From positions 8,767,719-8,831,718 of the forward strand of contig NC_064046.1 in assembly GCF_932526225.1 (NCBI RefSeq): 64,000 bases of DNA. Direction: 5' to 3'. Numbering within the stretch: the first letter of the stretch is position 1; each line of letters starts with the position of its first letter. This document shows, one piece after another, positions 59,077-64,000 of the stretch. A program made the translations under genes and the position numbers. The notes beneath the pieces were generated by a model, which ran no database searches, had not been told where the DNA came from, and saw only the letters and a program-made list of their open reading frames with translations. Source of the DNA: Nematostella vectensis. Lineage: Eukaryota; Cnidaria; Anthozoa; Actiniaria; Edwardsiidae.

Positions 59077-59345
59077 AAGAAGACACAGCCTACCAGCGCA
59101 TCCGGGATTCACTACTACAAGATCCGGGACCTTTTGTATTTACAATATACTATTGTCTAGAAGAAGACACAGCTTACCAAGCGCATCCGGCATTCACTAC
59201 TACAAGATCCGGGACCTTTTGCATTTACAATATACTATTGTCTAGAAGAGGACACAGCCTACCAGCGCATCCGGCATTCACTACTACAAGATCTGGGACC
59301 TTCTGTATTCACAACATTTTATTGTCTAGAAGAAGACACAGCATT
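59026..59345 (+). repeat. ~84-bp tandem repeats of the CPSF2 stop-codon region
   Basis: The genuine end of CPSF2 (ATTCGGGACCTTCTGTATTC ... ATTGTCTAG, stop 59074-59076) is followed by three further copies with TCTAG at 59156, 59241 and 59325. Each re-encodes a version of IRDLLYLQYTIV and a stop. All lie in the 3' UTR. Confidence 0.88.
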
Positions 59346-59476
59346 ACAGCGTTACAACATTTTTCCCATCCATCCCTCTCCCCCCTCGAACCGACTCCCT
59401 ACACAAATACACCCATGTCAAGGATGAACTGCTTTGTTTTAGTAGCCCATGTAGTTAATGTACATAATACGTTGTC

Positions 59477-59482
59477 AATAAA
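59477..59482 (+). terminator. CPSF2 poly(A) signal
   Basis: AATAAA about 400 bases after the stop, followed by a T/G-rich stretch (GTAGTTTTGTCTGCTGC, TTTGTTTGTC), as expected for a downstream element. Confidence 0.65.
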
Positions 59483-59499
59483 GTAGTTTTGTCTGCTGC

Positions 59500-61051
59500 A
59501 TTTGTTTGTCTGGATATGCAAACTCCCAATCGCTTAAAGTTGACATCGAGGCACAAATGATTATAAGGGGGCGTGAATAGAAGACCCTAAAATACCATCA
59601 AAAACGTTTGTCCTCCCCGAGCCTTTGCAAGGGTCGACTTCCAGCTCGTTCCTGTGAGCTCGCGGTATGTGCCGGTGCGTAGCAAGCGCAAAGGGATTAG
59701 GAAAATGAGTGATAGACCCCGCGCCTCTGGCATGGAAAATAGAGCGGGTGTAGGGACAAAGGGGGGTTCCAGCCGACCTCGTTTTTATCAGTTTTACCCA
59801 AAGAAGAGCGCGCGCATTGCTGGCAATGGATATCACTTTTAGTGGGAAAATTACCCAGCTTCCAAAGTTAAAAATCAAAGAACTGAGAATCATAAAAAGG
59901 AATACTGATAATGCTATTTATATAAGACGCCAGAAATGCTTCCCGCTAAGGCTTACTGACTCTAGCTCTAAAATGATCGACACCTCGGCTAGCGCGCAAG
60001 GCTTTTCGGCCAACCAGAACGCGATTTACCTCATTAGCTTAAAACGTTTATTGAGGCTAAGTTCAAATGTACTATCCATGAGCCGTATTCAATTCAATGC
60101 ACTGAATACGGCTCATGGATAATACGACGTTTGAACTAGCCTCCTCCGCAGGCGTCTCTAGTGTTGGAAAAAAAAAAAACACTGGGATAGAGAAAGATTT
60201 TTTATCCGAATTGGTATACCTGTGTCACTCTCCTCTTCTTCCCCGCCCTTCCGCCACCGCAAGCCCGGTCATGTTTTCCCTTGTTTTTCTCCCCTTTTCT
60301 TTTGCTTTAGAGATGCCTGGGAAGGAGGCTACGTTTGAACTTAGCTTGAGCGAACGTGTATACGGAAAAAAGCAGGGGGTCAGCTGCGCGCCTCGTCTCC
60401 GTCTTTCTTTATCCCAAACCCTTTGGTCTCGCTTCACAGGCTAAAGTAACAGGAATTTTGGTCAACCTTTGAAAAAAAGGCTGTGAACTGTAAGGCCTGG
60501 CTTGAGATTGAGATGTCAATCAAATTACATTAGAAAATATAAGCGCGCGCTGTCCTAGTTTCGTCTTCATTTCTTCTTTAGTTATTGCTGAAAACCGTTG
60601 TGTGTTACGTATTCCCGTCATCATTGTATTTCAACCTGGTAGTCAACTGATTATTTAGCCTCACGAAACAAAACTGCAAAATTTATCAAATATTTTTTTC
60701 AATTACAAGTAAACAATTTCCACATGAAATTGCTGGTGTCCACGTTGCTTAGACTTTTGCAAGCCACAATCTTTGAAAAAGAAGTCTTGACACCAAGATT
60801 TCCCACCTGCTTGGTAATGTTTTTGACCATTCAGAAAAAGGACAGGCCTTGATTGACATGAGGAAAATATGTTTGTAGTAGAAGCAAAGCCAGGTGTTTT
60901 TTTAGGAAAGAGGGGGTGTAAAAATCATGTTTGTATCCACTGTGCCCATTACTAGCTATGTGTCTGTGATATCAAAGAATGGGACTGAATCTATTTTATG
61001 GATTGTCAAACCTTTTAAATTAAAAAAGTGATGAATACTGAAAGGAAAATT
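59500..61051. other. Convergent intergenic region with repeats
   Basis: No supported gene. Several small ORFs here have no recognisable domain. The segment 59560-60430 appears repeat-derived, including an inverted repeat at 60052-60143; a further arm-like copy (GAGGCTACGTTTGAACTTAG) lies near 60325. Confidence 0.5.
60052..60143. repeat. Inverted repeat, GAGGCTAGTTCAAA family
   Basis: TGAGGCTAAGTTCAAATG...CCATGAGCCGTATTCA is mirrored by TGAATACGGCTCATGG...TTTGAACTAGCCTC around a short loop. Either the core of a MITE or a transcribed hairpin. Confidence 0.65.
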
Positions 61052-62647
61052 CTATTTGCTGGCATAGCCATTGACAAAATATGCAACACAATAAAAAAAA
61101 TTCCTCATAAATACACTCTTGATTTTATCAGTTGGCATGTAGACCTTGTCCATTTCTAGTTTGCTAAAGCCAGCCATTTGTATGATTTTATCTGTATCTC
61201 TGTCACAATGACAGTTGCCAAAGAGACGAGGCCACACCCCCAGGTGACTTGAGAGTAATCTTTGCCATGATCGCCGCCAGGTTCCAGGTTTGTCTTGAAA
61301 GATAGTGAATGTTTAAATACAGGCAATTACATTTAAAACTGTAAGTGGAGAAACCCTACCAGTAAAGTAAATGATTTTAAAATCATCTGTATTCACCAAT
61401 GATGTGTTCAATAAAAAAGAAATGTAAGTGGAGAAATCTTACCAGTAAAGTAAATGATTTTTAAATAATCTGTATTCACCAATGATGTGTTCAATAAAAA
61501 AGAAATGTAAGTGGAGAAATACTACCAGTAAAGTAAATAATTTTTAAATCATCTGTACTCACCAATGATGTGTTCAATAAAAAAGAAACGTCCTCCCTAA
61601 AACGCAGAACAAATTTATTTAGTGAGAATGGGAATACCCTGGACATACTGTTCTCTAGCCAGTCAAATGCACCACAGGGGGACATCTTCTTTTTTCAGCC
61701 TTAACCCACCGTACCAAATATTCACAATTATAACTTGCTTATAGTTGGCAATCACACCCCTATCTGGATCAAAGGGGTGAGGGGGAAGCTGAATTATAGA
61801 GAATACATGAAAATATCTGTTATATGGGTCTAAAACCTCTCACCCCACCCCCTTTCTTCCCAAAAAAATATCCCTAAAAATACCCAAGAAGCCATAAAAA
61901 AAAACAATTCTAAGAGAAAAGCCTATTAAGCCTATTATTTTCCTGGATACCCGCTAAAAATACCTGATGCCCGATTTTGACCCCTAAAAAATATGACGAG
62001 CACCCCTATTAAGTCAACATGGGAAGAACCCCAACCCAGGGATCTAGGCCATCACATGGCTACAGGACTGTTTCCTACGTTGGTCTCTGTCAGGTCAAGT
62101 TTAATTGATAAATTACCGGTTTTAGAACTCTTTTTACTTCTTCTAATAGTTTGTCAAGTCCATCCTCCGGTACGGAACACAAAACATCAATGACAAACAC
62201 CGCCGCTAGTGAATCATCGGCTATCCTGCTTAAGTCCTCCCCTCCTTGTACTAAAAATGCCTTTAGCTTGACTTCAGGAAAGCGGTCCAACTCTTCTCTG
62301 AAGTATTTTTCCATGTGAGGGTTTGGGTCCAACGCGATGAATTCACTGCCCTTTGGCAAAGACAACATTCTCAAAGCACTGCCTGTTCCACATCCTATTT
62401 CAAGAACATCTCCTCCAATTTCCTCGGCTGTTTCCTTGATCCCTTTAAACATCGTAGTTTTCATATCTTTGAATGGCCCTGGTTTATCTTCCTTTTTTCG
62501 CGCCATCGTCAACAGTTTGGCAAAATAGCTTTTGTAAGCGCTAGTTGAGCAAAGAGCGTCAAGAAATCTGGAGCTCAATCCTGATTTCACCACAACAGAG
62601 ATGCCTATGACAGCTAGGCCGATGTTGGTTAAGTTAAAGAAGCTCAT
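61052..62647 (-). CDS. METTL7/TMT1-like membrane-anchored methyltransferase
   Basis: SAM-dependent methyltransferase of the METTL7 (TMT1) family; the vertebrate members sit on the ER or lipid droplets and methylate small thiols. Exons: 62647-62117, 61596-61563 (34 nt only), 61293-61052, giving 268 residues. A hydrophobic N-terminus (FFNLTNIGLAVIGISVVV) is the likely membrane anchor. Motif I is VLEIGCGTGSAL (about 80-91). FIALDPNPHMEKYF, a GGEDLSRIADDSL loop and VLCSVPE follow. RFFFIEHIIG spans the tiny exon, and the C-terminus (RRSWQRLLSSHLGVWPRLFG) resembles the family. The 34-nt exon donor region is triplicated at 61341-61590. I do not choose between METTL7A and B. Confidence 0.88.
61341..61590 (-). 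repeat. 83-bp triplication covering the donor half of a 34-nt exon
   Basis: Three tandem 83-bp units (GTAAGTGGAGAAAT at 61341, 61424, 61507), each containing the minus-strand coding words for FFFIEHIIG. Only the third (highest coordinate) has the acceptor and the first codons (GGR), so only it can be the standard exon. The others end in GTGAAT instead of GTGAGT. Confidence 0.88.
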
Positions 62648-63170
62648 AATATTTGCCTTTAGTTGTCGAATGTTGTTCTTGAGAATGTTCGAACGGTTAC
62701 TCTGCCGTGAAGAGACTAGGAAATATCTATTTATCTTTTTTGCCCGTTCGTGTCAAAAACAAAGCATTGTTCTTCACAAAATCTATTTTTTTTTAAAGAT
62801 TTTTAACTGAGAAGAAAAACATCGATATAGGTTTTATAAATCTGCAGATTTTTATAGCTTTCCTACTCCCATGGTGCCTTTCGGTTGGGGCTCGGCCCAG
62901 CTCCCCATCTGCACCTGTCTCCCAAGAAACAAAATGGCGTCCAACAGTTTGTTGTCAAGGAAGACGACATGGACAAAGTAGTTGTATTCGCCAATATTGG
63001 TCACTTTCTAGAATGAAGTAATATACTGTCAGGTCTCACTTAATATTTTCGACTTAAGAGTTTACGATCTCACGAAAAACTAGAAAACTGTGGTTTATTT
63101 GCTAAGACACTGTACTAAAAACTCAACATCAAATCGTATTGAAAGGACAAAAAACAGGAATTCAGCAGCC
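62648..63170. promoter_or_regulatory. Divergent promoter region, METTL7-like and partial gene
   Basis: 523 bp between start codons. It contains AACAAAATGGCGTCC near 62929 (YY1-like), which opens a 15-codon upstream ORF on the plus strand. Promoter role inferred. Confidence 0.45.
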
Positions 63171-63399
63171 ATGTCTCAGATGTCTTCGACAGACAGCGTT
63201 CGGCAAAGCCAGCAGTCAGTAAGATCGCCTACTGGGACTGCTAGTCCGTCTGAAAACGGCTCTGGTAGTCCGGAAGGCAGTCGGAGTCCGGAAGCTAGTT
63301 CGCCACCTCCCTCCGTTCAATCTCCAGATGGAGGGAGCAGTGTAGCTTCTCAGCCGGTGAAGAAGGAAGCGGGGCCTCCCCCCAAGCGCAGAGGCAAAG
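63171..63399 (+). CDS. First coding exon of an unidentified Ser/Pro-rich protein (runs off window)
   Basis: Starts MSQMSSTDSVRQSQQ and encodes about 76 residues rich in Ser, Pro, Gly and Glu, then a basic KKEAGPPPKRRGK. A donor AAAG|GTATTA at 63399/63400 ends the exon. VKKE fits a SUMO site and KRRGK a nuclear signal, so a nuclear protein with a disordered N-terminus is likely. The family cannot be told from this exon. The rest of the window (63400-64000) would be its first intron, including a fragment with TTACTGTATTTTTGGCTGC near 63890. Confidence 0.6.
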
Positions 63400-64000
63400 G
63401 TATTATATATTGGTGATCCTAAAAATTGTGTTATTTACAAAAACTCTAACGTAAAATTTTGGAAGGTTTATCTGACATGGTAAACAGACCATAAACAGAA
63501 CAACATGAAAAATGGAGGGGAATGCATCTTTCATCACAATCTCTGATTATGTAGGGGGGAGGGGTAGGTTTGTGGAACAATTATTTGTTGGTCTAAATAT
63601 CTCATTATACATGTTTCTCTTTAAGAGAAGATTGATTCGAGTGGATTCACAGATCTATAAAAAAAACATCATATGTTATGCGGATTAAAAAATATGCGGA
63701 GAAAAAATTGAGAGGATGGTTGGCGGTTTCGAGCACCCCTATTTACCCCCCCCCCCCTATACGTTACAAACAGTGCTACGTCCCTGTTACATTTTCAGAG
63801 ATGTAGCAAGTGGCAGGGTATTTAAAATGGAAGAATCCAAAGAACCCTTCATATTAGAAACTCCCCAATGACAATGCCCTATGCATTTACTGTATTTTTG
63901 GCTGCTAGAAGGAGGTAGGTACCCTGGGTCCCCTGGCTGTAGGAGCTAGTTATTAAGTGCAATATTGCAATGTTTCTTATGATAGACAAACAAAGCCTTT

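Noticed and set aside
59561..60444. Several ORFs of 60-110 codons on both strands
   Set aside because: Overlap repeat-like sequence and each other; no domain, no splice support.

Overview
This is eukaryotic nuclear DNA from an animal. It has long introns with GT/AG splice sites, no operons, many short inverted-repeat (MITE-like) elements, a BEL/Pao retrotransposon and several minisatellites. The proteins are clear animal orthologues and look early-branching. My best guess is an anthozoan cnidarian, probably a sea anemone such as Nematostella vectensis; the species is inferred from general resemblance only.

Layout, left to right. UBA2 (SUMO E1 subunit 2; minus, 16 coding exons seen, 3' end off the left edge) fills 626-17287. 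One of its introns holds a 47-bp satellite into which a BEL/Pao element and a related solo LTR are inserted. CENPN (kinetochore; plus) starts 382 bp away, head to head. RPP40 (RNase P/MRP subunit; minus) converges on CENPN and is itself head to head with ATMIN/ASCIZ (zinc fingers plus a TQT-rich LC8-binding tail; plus). Next comes an intronless unrecognised 470-aa gene (minus) with a perfect RFX X-box about 100 bp upstream. Then an intronless, very large SNM1B/Apollo (DCLRE1B) gene of 1841 codons (minus), whose repeat-rich 3' end is duplicated downstream. Then CPSF2/CPSF100 (plus, 20 exons, complete) with an intronless cupin gene nested antisense in an intron. At the right are a METTL7-type methyltransferase (minus, 3 exons) and the first coding exon of an unidentified Ser/Pro-rich protein (plus, runs off the right edge).

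The genes are mostly housekeeping functions in nuclear processes: SUMO activation, kinetochore, tRNA/rRNA processing, DNA-damage signalling, telomere/crosslink nuclease and mRNA 3'-end formation. Three pairs are divergent with short shared promoters (UBA2/CENPN, RPP40/ATMIN, METTL7-like/partial gene). Several start codons lie inside an AANATGGCG context that resembles a YY1 site.

The most unusual theme is that small tandem duplications repeatedly include an exon edge. They affect two acceptors and the stop-codon end of CPSF2, an acceptor of ATMIN, the donor of a 34-nt METTL7-like exon, and the 3' end of the Apollo gene. These create decoy splice sites or spare C-termini, some of which would give truncated proteins if used.
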